A stretch of 57,528 nucleotides of DNA from IMG/VR virus record IMGVR_UViG_3300027734_000004, positions 1 to 57,528 of that record; one strand, written 5' to 3'. Source of the DNA: a virus. Each line of letters begins with the position of its first letter. The first letter of the stretch is position 1. The notes under the pieces were generated by a model. It made no database searches. It worked only from the letters and a program-made list of their open reading frames with translations, and had not been told where the DNA came from. A program made the translations under genes and the position numbers. Of this stretch, positions 5,954-15,200 are shown piece by piece.

Positions 5954-6154
5954 ATGAACGTAGAAGTAGAAGCAAAATGCACCATCACCCACGAATGGGC
6001 CACGGTAGCTAAGTTCTTTAGCGCCGTCGAAGCTGGCTATGCAGCCCGCGCACTGAGCAAGTCGAGCAACAGCACATACCGCACCAGCGACTACCGCTGG
6101 CCGGAAGAGGGCGTCAACGTCACCGTCTACACCGGCGGGGAGATCGCAGCATGA
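5954..6154 (+). CDS. Hypothetical protein, 66 aa, GC-rich operon
   Basis: The ATG at 5954 follows AAGGAGCAAATGAC. The product (MNVEVEAKCTITHEWATVAK...) has a small beta/alpha pattern and ends in VYTGGEIAA. No family is recognised. It is the first of three overlapping genes whose base composition is visibly higher in G+C than that of the flanking leftward cluster. They start from the site 4 promoter. Confidence 0.7.
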   Translation: MNVEVEAKCTITHEWATVAKFFSAVEAGYAARALSKSSNSTYRTSDYRWPEEGVNVTVYTGGEIAA

Positions 6155-6381
6155 GCACCCTGCACTACATCGTAAGCCAGCAGGACGCTGGCTTCCAAGG
6201 GGAGTGGCGCGAACGCGCCGCCTTCCGCTGGTTCATAGACGCACGGAACTACGCGCTGCGCACCAGCAAGACAGACCACCTTGACCGCTATGTGCGCGTC
6301 GAGCGTGAGGGATCTGAGCCCAACTACTTCTACCACGGTCGAGCCGCTGACCATCTGTATGGGGAGGACATGGCAGCATGA
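6151..6381 (+). CDS. Hypothetical protein, 76 aa, GC-rich operon
   Basis: Starts at ATG 6151 with an ATGA overlap on the preceding gene and a GGGGAGATC ribosome-binding stretch. The product begins MSTLHYIVSQQDAGFQGEWR and is charged, with a C-terminal YFYHGRAADHLYGEDMAA. No function can be assigned. The tight overlaps on both sides imply co-translation. Confidence 0.7.
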   Translation: MSTLHYIVSQQDAGFQGEWRERAAFRWFIDARNYALRTSKTDHLDRYVRVEREGSEPNYFYHGRAADHLYGEDMAA

Positions 6382-6809
6382 GCGCCGCAGCATACACGGT
6401 GCGCCTCAGGGACGCCCACGCCTTCAGCCTCAGCGGCAGAAGCTTTGAAGCCTTTGTCGGTGAGATCGTTCGCATCGACACTGGCAAAGTCGCTTACAGC
6501 AGCAAGCTCTATGAAGAGAAACGCACTGCGCGTCTTCAGGCTGCGCGCTACCTCAAGCGGTATGAGCATCACCTTGTCAAGCATGGCATTGGCTTTGAAG
6601 AGCAGGAGGCACAGCGCAGGGCGGCAGAGCGCGCAGCGCGTGACGCCAAGCGCGCAGCCGACCGGCTGGTGCGTGACGCAGCCCATGACCTACTGGCCGC
6701 GCTGCTGCCACTGGTCGAGGCATCGCCTGTCGGTGGCGGCATGATCCGCTTCGATGGCGACGAACTGCAAGCCGCCCGCGCTGCCATCGCCAAGGCAACG
6801 GGTAGCTAA
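6378..6809 (+). CDS. Charged helical protein, 143 aa, GC-rich operon
   Basis: The ATG at 6378 overlaps the upstream stop (ATGA) and follows GGGGAGGAC. Residues about 75-115 are a long Ala/Arg/Glu/Lys helix (QEAQRRAAERAARDAKRA), suggesting a coiled coil, flanked by a small alpha/beta head and a C-terminal helix. Nothing catalytic is seen. It is the last gene before the non-coding hairpin/terminator region at 6810-7343, so this short operon forms the leader of whatever transcript reaches the terminase genes. Confidence 0.7.
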   Translation: MSAAAYTVRLRDAHAFSLSGRSFEAFVGEIVRIDTGKVAYSSKLYEEKRTARLQAARYLKRYEHHLVKHGIGFEEQEAQRRAAERAARDAKRAADRLVRDAAHDLLAALLPLVEASPVGGGMIRFDGDELQAARAAIAKATGS

Positions 6810-6820
6810 GCCCCGCGCCC

Positions 6821-6959
6821 GTGTGCTGTCGTGCCTATGGTGCGGCAGCGCGCCCGCGCCCGCGCCCGCCAGCCGTAGGCTGGTCAGCATACATGCGCCT
6901 GCCCGTAGGGCAGTCATCCAACAAGCAAACAAACAAACAGACGTCTGTCCGAAGGACAG
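6821..6959 (+). ncRNA. Tandem array of four RNA hairpins (untranslated)
   Basis: Four stem-loops with three-base loops follow one another. A: 6821-6835 pairs with 6839-6853 (15 pairs, five of them G-U) over UAU. B: 6869-6874 with 6878-6883 over GUA. C: 6899-6904 with 6908-6913 over GUA. D: 6945-6950 with 6954-6959 over GAA. B, C and D are each 15 bases, share the centre C-GNA-G, and are each followed at once by TCA. B and C start exactly 30 bases apart. The G-U pairs in A point to a + strand RNA rather than DNA structure. Two terminators follow. A cis-acting antitermination or regulatory RNA is inferred. Confidence 0.6.
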
Positions 6960-7000
6960 TCAGCTAATCGTCAGGTAGAGAATATCTGTCAAATAAGGGT

Positions 7001-7020
7001 AGGGGGTACACCCCTTTTTA
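7001..7020 (+). terminator. Weak intrinsic terminator
   Basis: AGGGGG (7001-7006) pairs with CCCCTT (7011-7016) over TACA, and the run of T continues to 7019. The stem is short and includes one G-U pair, so termination may be partial. It is the first of two terminators between the GC-rich operon and the packaging genes. Confidence 0.5.
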
Positions 7021-7150
7021 TTATAGTTTAGGTACCATGGGGGGTTACAAGCAGAGCAATCGGCATACCCTCCACAAACACACTTGCACACATACGCACG
7101 TCCCTGTATACATACGGAACACGTTTGGTTGCTCCTTGCGTCGTTGATAG

Positions 7151-7201
7151 CAGTCGGTTAGCTGCCTTTCCCCTCTCTTGGTAGTTAACCGACTGTTTTT
7201 C
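7151..7201 (+). terminator. Strong intrinsic terminator with 16-pair stem
   Basis: Bases 7151-7166 pair with 7180-7195 over a 13-base pyrimidine loop, followed by TTTTT (7196-7200). The outer ten pairs (CAGTCGGTTA/TAACCGACTG) are perfect; the inner six include two G-U pairs that work only in + strand RNA. It lies about 190 bases before the terminase small-subunit gene and would stop read-through from the upstream operon. Confidence 0.75.
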
Positions 7202-7343
7202 CTGCACAAAAGCAATCCTGCCCCAGTAAGGGGGTACCCCTTCGCAAAATAAAAGGTGGGGGGTATATTTACAAAATAGCGATACTTGCTCAAATGCCCG
7301 ATTCGTATTAGATAGGGGCATATTCAATTTAGTGAGCATATCG
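7202..7343. promoter_or_regulatory. Leader before packaging genes, with palindrome and possible promoter
   Basis: Contains AAGGGG-GTA-CCCCTT (7228-7242), a six-pair hairpin with the same GTA loop as hairpins B and C, and a G-run at 7256-7262. A possible promoter is TTGCTC (7286-7291), 17 bases, TAGATA (7309-7314); both boxes are imperfect. ATGCCC (7294-7299) and GGGCAT (7316-7321) form a further inverted repeat around the -10 box. No gene is supported here on either strand. Confidence 0.4.
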
Positions 7344-7952
7344 ATGGCGTCTAAATCTAAAAGCCTTATTATTCAGGACGGTGAGCCAACCGACGTTGAC
7401 GGCATTGACAAGCGCTACACTGTCTCCCCGATCCGCGCATTGCTTCCGGGCGGGAATGTAAAGCGCAAAAGCCCCAATGAACATATACCAACGGACAAAA
7501 GCCGCCGGGGTGTATTGCATGCAGTTGGCCTTGGCATGAACCATGAGAACATTGCCAAGGTGATGGGGATTAGTGTCACGGCCCTGACCAATCATTACCG
7601 TAATGAACTTGACACTGGCCTGAGCCTTTTGATGGATGACGTGAAGACCAACCTGTACAACATTGCCCGCGATGAGAACCACAAGGGCACGGTACAGGCT
7701 GGGATCTATTTGCTCAGCCGTCTGGGTGGCGACAGCTTCAAGGACATTAAGCGCATTGAGATGACAGGCGCAGATGGCAAGGCGTTGGAGATTAGCCAGA
7801 AGACGCAGACTGTTGACCCGCGCTTGCTGGATGCTGACCAGCGTGAGGCGTTGCGGGATATATTAAATTCGGCCCTAAGGTTGGCAGCGCCCAATGCGCA
7901 GGCCCAGCCAAATATTATTGACGGTGAATATGAGGAAGTTAGCGATGCCTGA
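7344..7952 (+). CDS. terS: Terminase small subunit, 202 aa
   Basis: The protein has an N-terminal low-complexity part, a helix-turn-helix near residues 55-85 (GVLHAVGLGMNHENIAKVMG, ISVTALTNHYRNEL), then helices suited to oligomerisation. TerS proteins bind the packaging site and present DNA to the large subunit. The position just before TerL, the length and the HTH support the call, but there is no sequence-specific signature. I prefer ATG 7344; GTG 7332 is possible. This is the first gene of the late operon and follows the terminator region. Confidence 0.8.
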   Translation: MASKSKSLIIQDGEPTDVDGIDKRYTVSPIRALLPGGNVKRKSPNEHIPTDKSRRGVLHAVGLGMNHENIAKVMGISVTALTNHYRNELDTGLSLLMDDVKTNLYNIARDENHKGTVQAGIYLLSRLGGDSFKDIKRIEMTGADGKALEISQKTQTVDPRLLDADQREALRDILNSALRLAAPNAQAQPNIIDGEYEEVSDA

Positions 7953-8130
7953 TCCGGTAGAGTGGGTTGCAATGACGTTTGATCCCAAGATGCGTGTTGA
8001 CCCGCATTTCTTAATTCGCGTGATGAAGGGGCAGGTCAGCACCTTGACGGCTGATCAGTGGGAAGATGCCAAGGAATGCTGCGCTGACATTATTGAGCAG
8101 TTTATCTCTTTGCGGGAAGAGCATGACTGA
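7945..8130 (+). CDS. Hypothetical protein between terminase subunits, 61 aa
   Basis: I chose ATG 7945 because GAGGAAG lies six bases upstream and the start overlaps the terS stop. Longer starts exist at 7894 and 7930. The product begins MPDPVEWVAMTFDPKMRVDP and ends in helices (DAKECCADIIEQFISLREEH). A small helical protein at this place is common in phage genomes, but I cannot assign a role. Its stop overlaps the start of the large terminase (TGATG-type junction). Confidence 0.7.
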   Translation: MPDPVEWVAMTFDPKMRVDPHFLIRVMKGQVSTLTADQWEDAKECCADIIEQFISLREEHD

Positions 8131-9749
8131 TGCTTGACTTCGATATTTCGAAGATCGACATACAGCGCCAGTTGATGGAACTGGACCGGGCTGACTGTGA
8201 AGAAAGCCTGTATTATTTTTTGACCAATGCATGGAAGTACATTGACGCCAGCACATGGAAAGACGGATGGCCAATTGAGGCTGTGGCGGAGCATTTGCAG
8301 GCTGTAGTTGATGGCGACATTAAGCGGCTAATCATTAACATCCCGCCGCGCATGGGTAAGAGTACCATTACGTCTGTGGCGTTCCCTGCGTGGACATGGG
8401 CGCAGCCTGAATCTTCCGCTACGTCAGGGCCGGGTGTGCAGTTCCTTATGGCGTCCTATGCCAACCAGTTGGTGCTGCGTGACAGCGTTAAGTGTAGGCG
8501 GTTGATTGAATCGCCATGGTATCAGAGCATGTGGGGTGAGCGCTTTAAGCTTAATTCCGACCAGAACACCAAGTCCCGCTTTTCCAATGACCGGGGCGGT
8601 GAGCGCCTGATTACATCCGTTGGTGCGGCGGTGACCGGTGAAGGTGGATCGATCATTGTGGTCGATGACCCTAACTCTGCGTCTGAGGCATTTTCGGATG
8701 CCAACATCGAAAGCACGATTGAATGGTGGGATGGGACAATGTCCACCCGTCTTAATGATTCCAAGACTGGTGCGTATGTCATTATTCAGCAGAGACTAGC
8801 CGAAAATGACTTGACTGGGCACGTTATTGAAAAAGATGTGGGCGAATGGACGCACCTGTGCCTGCCCATGAAGTATGAGCCTGACCGTTCGTTTGTTACC
8901 AACATTGGCTGGAAAGATCCACGCACTGAAGACGGTGAGTTGCTTTGGCCTGACCGCTTTGGGGTGAAGGAAGTTTTGGGGCTGGAGCGCTCACTTGGGC
9001 CATTTATGTCCGCAGGGCAGTTGCAGCAGCGCCCAGAGCCAGCCGGTGGCGGTGTCATCAAGCGCGAATGGTGGAAGCTGTGGGAAGAGCAAAGCTATCC
9101 GCCCATGGATTATATCATTGCGTCACTGGATACGGCATACACAACCAAAACCACCAACGATTACTCCGCAATTTCGATCTGGGGCGTGTTTACGACTGAT
9201 TCCACGGCCATTGCTAACCGCATTTTGGACAAAGATGGCCGTCCAATGTACTTTGACCGTGGCTATGCAGAGACTGCACCGCGCCTAATGCTGATGCATT
9301 CATGGCAGGAGCGCCTTGAATTCCATGATCTTGTCGAAAAAGTGGCAAAGACATGTAAGTCATTGAAAGTAGACAAGCTTTTGGTTGAGAATAAGGCTGC
9401 GGGTATATCTGTATCACAGGAATTGCGGCGACTTTATGGCAGCGAAGGCTTTGCTGTGCAGCTTTGTGACCCTAAAAGTCAGGACAAGCTGTCGCGGTTG
9501 TATTCTGTTCAGCATTTATTTGCTGACGGTATGGTGTATGCGCCTGATAAGGTGTGGGCAGAGCAGTTAATTACCCAAGTTGGCCAATTCCCTAAGGGAA
9601 AGCATGACGATTTGGTTGACACTGTGTCTATGAGCATACGGCACTTGCGTGATATTGGGCTTTTGACCCGGTCGCAGGAGCGTATTGAAGAGATTGAGAA
9701 CATGAAAGTGTATCCGGGCAAGCAAAGTGTTCCTTTGTACCCGGCATAA
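8130..9749 (+). CDS. terL: Terminase large subunit, 539 aa
   Basis: This is the DNA-packaging motor. The ATPase domain has a Walker A-like motif (NIPPRMGKS, about residues 69-77) and a Walker B/catalytic segment (IIVVDDP, about 175-182). The RNase H-like nuclease domain follows, with acidic residues in ASLDTAY (about 331-337), LLVENKAAG (about 416-425) and HDDLVD (about 492-497). The length and motif order are those of a complete TerL. It pumps DNA through the portal encoded at 9972, and a P22-type headful mechanism would fit the circular assembly. This is one of the safest calls in the window. Confidence 0.96.
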   Translation: MLDFDISKIDIQRQLMELDRADCEESLYYFLTNAWKYIDASTWKDGWPIEAVAEHLQAVVDGDIKRLIINIPPRMGKSTITSVAFPAWTWAQPESSATSGPGVQFLMASYANQLVLRDSVKCRRLIESPWYQSMWGERFKLNSDQNTKSRFSNDRGGERLITSVGAAVTGEGGSIIVVDDPNSASEAFSDANIESTIEWWDGTMSTRLNDSKTGAYVIIQQRLAENDLTGHVIEKDVGEWTHLCLPMKYEPDRSFVTNIGWKDPRTEDGELLWPDRFGVKEVLGLERSLGPFMSAGQLQQRPEPAGGGVIKREWWKLWEEQSYPPMDYIIASLDTAYTTKTTNDYSAISIWGVFTTDSTAIANRILDKDGRPMYFDRGYAETAPRLMLMHSWQERLEFHDLVEKVAKTCKSLKVDKLLVENKAAGISVSQELRRLYGSEGFAVQLCDPKSQDKLSRLYSVQHLFADGMVYAPDKVWAEQLITQVGQFPKGKHDDLVDTVSMSIRHLRDIGLLTRSQERIEEIENMKVYPGKQSVPLYPA

Positions 9750-9759
9750 TGGAGGATTT

Positions 9760-9972
9760 ATGAAGTATATTGGTCGCGTTAACGCATCTTGCACGGTTGA
9801 AGACCTTGGTCATAAGCAATTTGAGGTAGAAGTGTGGGGCGAAGTGCCTTTTGACCACAAGCGCACCTATACATTGAACGCTAAAGATGATAATTCAGCA
9901 GCAGAAGAAGGATTGCGTCTTTTTTGCGATGAGATGGAATGCCTTAGAAGCGCAGAAGCAAAGGAAGATTGA
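9760..9972 (+). CDS. Hypothetical protein between terL and portal, 70 aa
   Basis: The ATG at 9760 has a perfect GGAGG site. The product (MKYIGRVNASCTVEDLGHKQ...) looks like a small beta-sheet protein with an acidic helical end (DEMECLRSAEAKED). No family is recognised. The stop overlaps the portal start (TGATG), so translation is coupled to the portal gene. Confidence 0.7.
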   Translation: MKYIGRVNASCTVEDLGHKQFEVEVWGEVPFDHKRTYTLNAKDDNSAAEEGLRLFCDEMECLRSAEAKED

Positions 9973-12284
9973 TGGCAACGCAACCGGGCCTCGCTCCAAT
10001 GAATATTCGTCAGCCTGCTCCAGATGAGCCGGGTGCGATTGACACGTCACCGATCCAAATCGACTTTGCAGATGAGAGTGGAGACACTCCTGAGACAGAT
10101 GAGAACGGGAATATCCTTTCAATTGAGCATGATGACGGTTCAATAACTGTTTCGCTTGATGGAAACCCGCTTGAATCGGCTGAAAATGGCGATGACGGCG
10201 ACTGGTTTGCCAATCTGGTCGATAAAATTGACGAAGCTGAACTTAATTCTATTTCTGGTGACCTGTTTCGCGGAATTGATGACGATTTGCTATCGCGTAA
10301 GGACTGGGTTGAGACACGGGCGCAGGGAATTAAGCTTCTTGGCCTGAAAATAGAGATTCCGGGCCTCACAGGGGCCGTTGACGGCGCACCGGTTGAAGGC
10401 ATGTCGCGTGTACGCCACCCATTGCTGCTTGAAGCTGTATTGCGCTTCCAAGCCAACTCCCGGTCGGAACTTTTGCCGACAGATGGACCTGTTAAGATCC
10501 GCAATGACGATAACAATGCGTCATTGCAGGAAGACCAGATTGCAAACGCGCTTGAGCGTGACCTTAATCACTATTTGACATCGACGGCGACGGAATATTA
10601 CCCCGACACCGACCGTATGTTGCTGATGCTGGGCTTTGGCGGCACGTCATTTAAAAAAGTTTATTATTGCCCGCTGCGTAACCGCCCTGTTTCAGAGACT
10701 GTGGACGCAGATGACCTGATCGTAAGCAATGACGCAACGGATTTGTCCAATGCGCGCCGCATTACGCACCGGATCATGATGCGCCCGTCAATTGTGAAGC
10801 GTATGCAGATCCTTGGCGTCTATCGTGACGTTGATTTAGGCACACCTAGCATGCGCCGCCTTGATCCATTGCAGCGCGAAGAGCGTGAGCAGCAGGGGAT
10901 TTCGTCTGATGCCACCAATCCGTTGGATCGTGATCGCGAAATTTACGAATGCTATTGCGAACTGGACATCAAGGGCTTTGAGCATAAGCACAAAGGCAAA
11001 ATATCTGGGCTTGAGATCCCATACCGTGTGACCGTTGACGTTTCCTCAAAGGAAATCTTGTCAATTGTCCGTAATTTTGATGAAGACACAGCAGACCTGC
11101 CAATAGCCAAGAGCAGCTTTGTTAAATACACGTTCGTACCGGGCCTTGGCTTTTACGACATTGGCCTGCTGCACATTCTGGGCAACACCACCAACGCCAT
11201 CACGGCTGCATGGCGCGAATTGCTGGATGCAGGTATGTATTCCAACTTCCCCGGCTTCCTAATGGCTGACACGGGCGCACGGCAGAACACCAACATCTTC
11301 CGGGTTCCTCCCGGCGGCGGCGCGTTAATTAAGACTGGCGGCATGCCAATATCACAAGCGGTTATGCCCCTGCCCTACCAGCCGCCATCGCAGGCGCTGA
11401 TGCAGCTTGTTAGCGACATGGCGCAGACCGGTGCTCGTATTGGCGGCACGTCTGAAATGCAGGTCGGTGAAGGCCGTGCTGATGCCCCTGTGGGCACCAC
11501 CATTGCCATGATTGAACAGGCCACCAAGGTCATGAACGCCGTTCACAAACGCCTCCACGCTGCACAAGCGGAAGAATTCCGTTTGCTGTGCGAGTGCTTC
11601 CGCGAAAACCCAGAAAGCTTTTGGCAGCGCAATGCCAAGCCAACTATGTCTTGGGATCAGGCAACATTTATTCAGGCGCTTGATGACTACGACCTTACGC
11701 CTCAGGCAGACCCCAACACAGCGTCACATGGTCAGCGCATCATGAAGATTACTGCCCTAAAGCAGCTTCAGCAGGCAAACCCATCGATGTACGATCCTAT
11801 CGCCATCGACGTTGCTGCATTGCAAGCTATTGGCTGGTCGAACCCGTCGCAGTTTATGGCACCGGCAAATGCGCAAGCATCACCACCGCCAGAACTGTTG
11901 CAGGCTCAGGCAAAAATGAAGAACGACGAAATGACCGCAAATGCGCGGATGATGGAAGCGCAGGCACGGGCAGCAGAAACACAAGCCAAGATCCAGTCTG
12001 GTGCATTTGCGCCAAAGCAAGAAGGTCCAGAAATGGGTCAGGCAGCGCTCAACGCCGCACAGGCAGATCTTATCAATGCCGAAACCAAGCGCAGCGAAAT
12101 TGGCGTCCGCCATCAAGAGCGTATGGTTGAAGATCAGAACCGCGATTTGGATCGTCAGAGCCGTGAGCGTGTTGCCATGTTGCAGCTTGCCCGTGACCTT
12201 GTAATGCATCCGGAGCAGGCTGAAGCTGTCGAGCCATTGGTTGGCCCGTCAGAGCGTAAATTTAATGAGGGCGAAGGCGAATGA
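9972..12284 (+). CDS. Portal protein, P22-like size, 770 aa
   Basis: This protein forms the dodecameric ring at the packaging vertex. It follows terL directly and is of P22 gp1 size. The core resembles portals of this class, with a conserved tract near residues 490-525 (MQVGEGRADAPVGTTIAMIE, then QATKVMNAVHKRLHAAQAEE). The last 140 residues are Ala/Gln/Glu-rich helices, comparable to the C-terminal barrel of P22-type portals. The first about 70 residues are acidic and low in complexity. I use the ATG at 9972; the in-frame TTG just upstream is not needed. Confidence 0.9.
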   Translation: MATQPGLAPMNIRQPAPDEPGAIDTSPIQIDFADESGDTPETDENGNILSIEHDDGSITVSLDGNPLESAENGDDGDWFANLVDKIDEAELNSISGDLFRGIDDDLLSRKDWVETRAQGIKLLGLKIEIPGLTGAVDGAPVEGMSRVRHPLLLEAVLRFQANSRSELLPTDGPVKIRNDDNNASLQEDQIANALERDLNHYLTSTATEYYPDTDRMLLMLGFGGTSFKKVYYCPLRNRPVSETVDADDLIVSNDATDLSNARRITHRIMMRPSIVKRMQILGVYRDVDLGTPSMRRLDPLQREEREQQGISSDATNPLDRDREIYECYCELDIKGFEHKHKGKISGLEIPYRVTVDVSSKEILSIVRNFDEDTADLPIAKSSFVKYTFVPGLGFYDIGLLHILGNTTNAITAAWRELLDAGMYSNFPGFLMADTGARQNTNIFRVPPGGGALIKTGGMPISQAVMPLPYQPPSQALMQLVSDMAQTGARIGGTSEMQVGEGRADAPVGTTIAMIEQATKVMNAVHKRLHAAQAEEFRLLCECFRENPESFWQRNAKPTMSWDQATFIQALDDYDLTPQADPNTASHGQRIMKITALKQLQQANPSMYDPIAIDVAALQAIGWSNPSQFMAPANAQASPPPELLQAQAKMKNDEMTANARMMEAQARAAETQAKIQSGAFAPKQEGPEMGQAALNAAQADLINAETKRSEIGVRHQERMVEDQNRDLDRQSRERVAMLQLARDLVMHPEQAEAVEPLVGPSERKFNEGEGE

Positions 12285-15200
12285 ACGACCCAAAGGCTAT
12301 CCGCAAAGCAATCATGACCGCACGAAACATTGCGGCTATGATCGATCCAAACTTTGCGCGTGTGCCTTTGCCCCAAATTGGGGAGCCTGATTACGAAGAG
12401 CAAAGGCCACCCTTGCAGTTTTCTATGGGTGGCAGGCTTCCTGCTCAACGGTCTGACAATCCATTTGAGCAATTCCAGTCACAAGATCCTTTTTCTTTCA
12501 ATTTGCCTGACCACCAATATGCTGCTGGCGGTGAGGTCTACGGCGACAATAGTAAGATCAAGGTTGTTGGAAATTACAAAGGTGAGCATCGTCTTGTTCC
12601 CATCAGCCCTAAAAATACTAATTACCGGCATGTTATGGAATATGTGCCAATTGACTGGCTTATGGAGCGGCGCGGCAATGAATATCGCCACTCGCCTGAG
12701 CGTATGGAGCAGCTTCGTAACGAGATTCAGGAAGAAGGACTGCGTGAACCGGTGCTTATCAGCACGGGTAAGAATTCCCGAACTTCAATTGTTGGTGAAG
12801 GAAATCACCGTGTTCTTGCCGCTAAACAGCTTGGCTACACCCATATCCCGGTAAGGGCTATGGTGGGTAGTTCAGCCGGTAGCGATGTGTTTCCGGAAGG
12901 CGCGCACGACGAAGATATTATCCCAAAGCCAAACGAGTATTTCCCATCTGACGCCAAGCCATCTCGCGTCATGCGCAGCTTGGGCTACGAAGGTCAGCCA
13001 GAACTTCCTGAGGATTGGTGGGAAAAGGGGTACGCCACTGGCGGTGGGGTTGATGACCACGTTGTCAATAATCCAATGTCAGTCTTTCCAAAGCCCCAGC
13101 GCATGTTTGACGAAGATATGCCGGGTGGCGCGTATCTATCCATGCCCGACAAGGAAGACGTTACGGGGCACCGCGCCGCGCAGGCGTCCATTGGCATTGG
13201 TGAAGGCGGCAAGCCATACTTCCACGCCTCACGCGATGCGGCTGACGAAACAGGTTCGCCCGGTAAAGGCAGCGCGCTGGTCAAGACCAATCTGTTTAAG
13301 CAACGTGCTGGATGGCGCTGGTTGGATGCGCCTGAGGGCCATGAAGGCACCAGTACCATTGTCTCTGTCGAGCATCGCGGCAAGCACCATTATGTGATGG
13401 ATGCGCATTTCCCCAAGGGCGTTGATCTTAGCCGCTACCCTGACGCCCCTTCTGAGCCTCGCCTGCGCCCCACTACCCGTGGTAACGTCGAACTGGGCCC
13501 ACAGGTAGGGTCGATCCTTGTTCGTGGTCGTGAGCATCCCGTACACAGCCACGCCATCGTGCGCGAGTATGGCGGGCGTGTGGGCTATGCTGACGGCGGC
13601 ATGCTTGATGATGAGCAACCCACAGACTATGCAGCACCAGACAATATGGGCTTGTACAGCCATGGTGCAGCAACGGCAGCAGCTTCCCCGCAGGCAAAGG
13701 CATCGCCCCAAGAGTTCCGCAGCATGCTGACCAATCGCGGCGTCAAGCCCAGCGAGTTTCAGGCATCTGGTTACGACCAAGCTTTTGCTGATCAGCCGCA
13801 GGTTACCCGCGAACAGGTTGCAGAGCATTTCCACCAAAACCGGACGCCGATTAAGGAAAGAGGTTTCTACACCGAAGACGCTAATACTGAAAGCATGGCT
13901 GCGCTTGAAAATGAATATTGGGATAAGAAGCGCGATTTGCAGGATCGCAAGTTGGCGTATCGCAATGCAAACCCAGATGCAGACATTTCCAACTTTGGCC
14001 GTGAGGAAGAAGAAGCCTTACGCCGTGAATTAACCGAAAAGCGCAGAGCCCTAAGGGAATCTGAATTACATATCGAAAGCGCAGGAGATCCGCACCACGA
14101 GGAGCATATGCTTCCGGGCGGTGAAAATTACCGCGAAATTGCTTTAAAGCATGGCGGCGATGATGTCATGTTTAAGGGGGTTAGTGGCCACCTTGGCGGT
14201 GAGCAGAATATTCTAGCGCATGTATTGATGAAGGACCGCACCGATTCTGAGGGTAAGCGCATCTTACATCTTGATGAATTGCAGAGCGACTGGGCCCAGC
14301 AGGGTCGTGAAAAAGGCTTTGATCAAGATCCAGAAACAAGCAAAAAGATTATTTCTGAATTTGACGATTACCACAAAAACCTTCGCGATCGCGCTTTAGA
14401 TCAGGTCACAAAACGCGCCAGAGATCTTGGCATGCCTGATGAAGATCTTTCAGACATTCGCAATGCAATTGCAAGTGAGCATGCCCACGAAAACTTGGCT
14501 TACTTTGCCGGTGGCGAAGAAGAGGCTGACCGCTACATAAAAATGCGCCAAAATGCAGAAAAAGCCCGTAACACAATGAGCCCAGCCCCTTACGTCACAA
14601 AGACGGATGACTGGGTTGATCTAGGGCTAAAGCGCGCCATGATGGAAGCTGCAAAAGGCGGGCACGATAAGCTTGCATGGTCGCCGGGTGACGTTGTTGC
14701 TGACCGCTACAACCTCAGCAAGCACATCAAAGACATCCACCACGAAAAGAACGATGATGGAACGTACAACGTCATAGCCCGCAGTCATCGGGGTGCAAAA
14801 GTTTATGACCAAGACGGGCTTGCTGAAAAAGACGTGGTAGATGCCTTAGGCAAGGAAGTTGCAGGTAAGATCTTTTCTGGCGAAGGAACTGGTCGCGAAG
14901 AGATTCAAGCTAAAATTGATGCTGCAAACAAAGACTTTGAAGATTTTAAAAGCAGGGCAGTTGAGGCTGACCTGCAAAGGCGCATTGGTGAATCGGACTC
15001 AAATGCAGATTTTATCAAAAAAAATCAGCAGGAATACAAAAATGTAATTAGCAATAATTTTGAAGAAAGTCCTTACACTTTTTCTCAAAACCTTGGCCTT
15101 GTCGATGAGTATAATGCGCTAACAAACAAATTAAGGCGCGCACATGATGACATGAAATTAGGCCCTTACTCCCCGTACCGTGATTGGCGCACGTTAAGCG

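Noticed and set aside
6869-6959. Possible REP-like transposon ends or N4-type single-strand hairpin promoters
   Set aside because: No transposase and no virion RNA polymerase gene are present, and the G-U-dependent stem of hairpin A favours RNA. The hairpin array is kept as a finding under the RNA interpretation.
7028-7339. Minus-strand frame of 103 codons across the terminator region
   Set aside because: It reads through terminators and palindromes, ends opposite the terS start, and has no ribosome-binding site or protein-like composition.
7332-7343. GTG start for the terminase small subunit
   Set aside because: The ATG at 7344 has a better-spaced GTGAG sequence; the GTG would add only four residues. 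It is noted as an alternative.
13229-13837. Minus-strand frame of 202 codons inside the giant ParB-like gene
   Set aside because: Antisense shadow with no start signal or recognisable motif.
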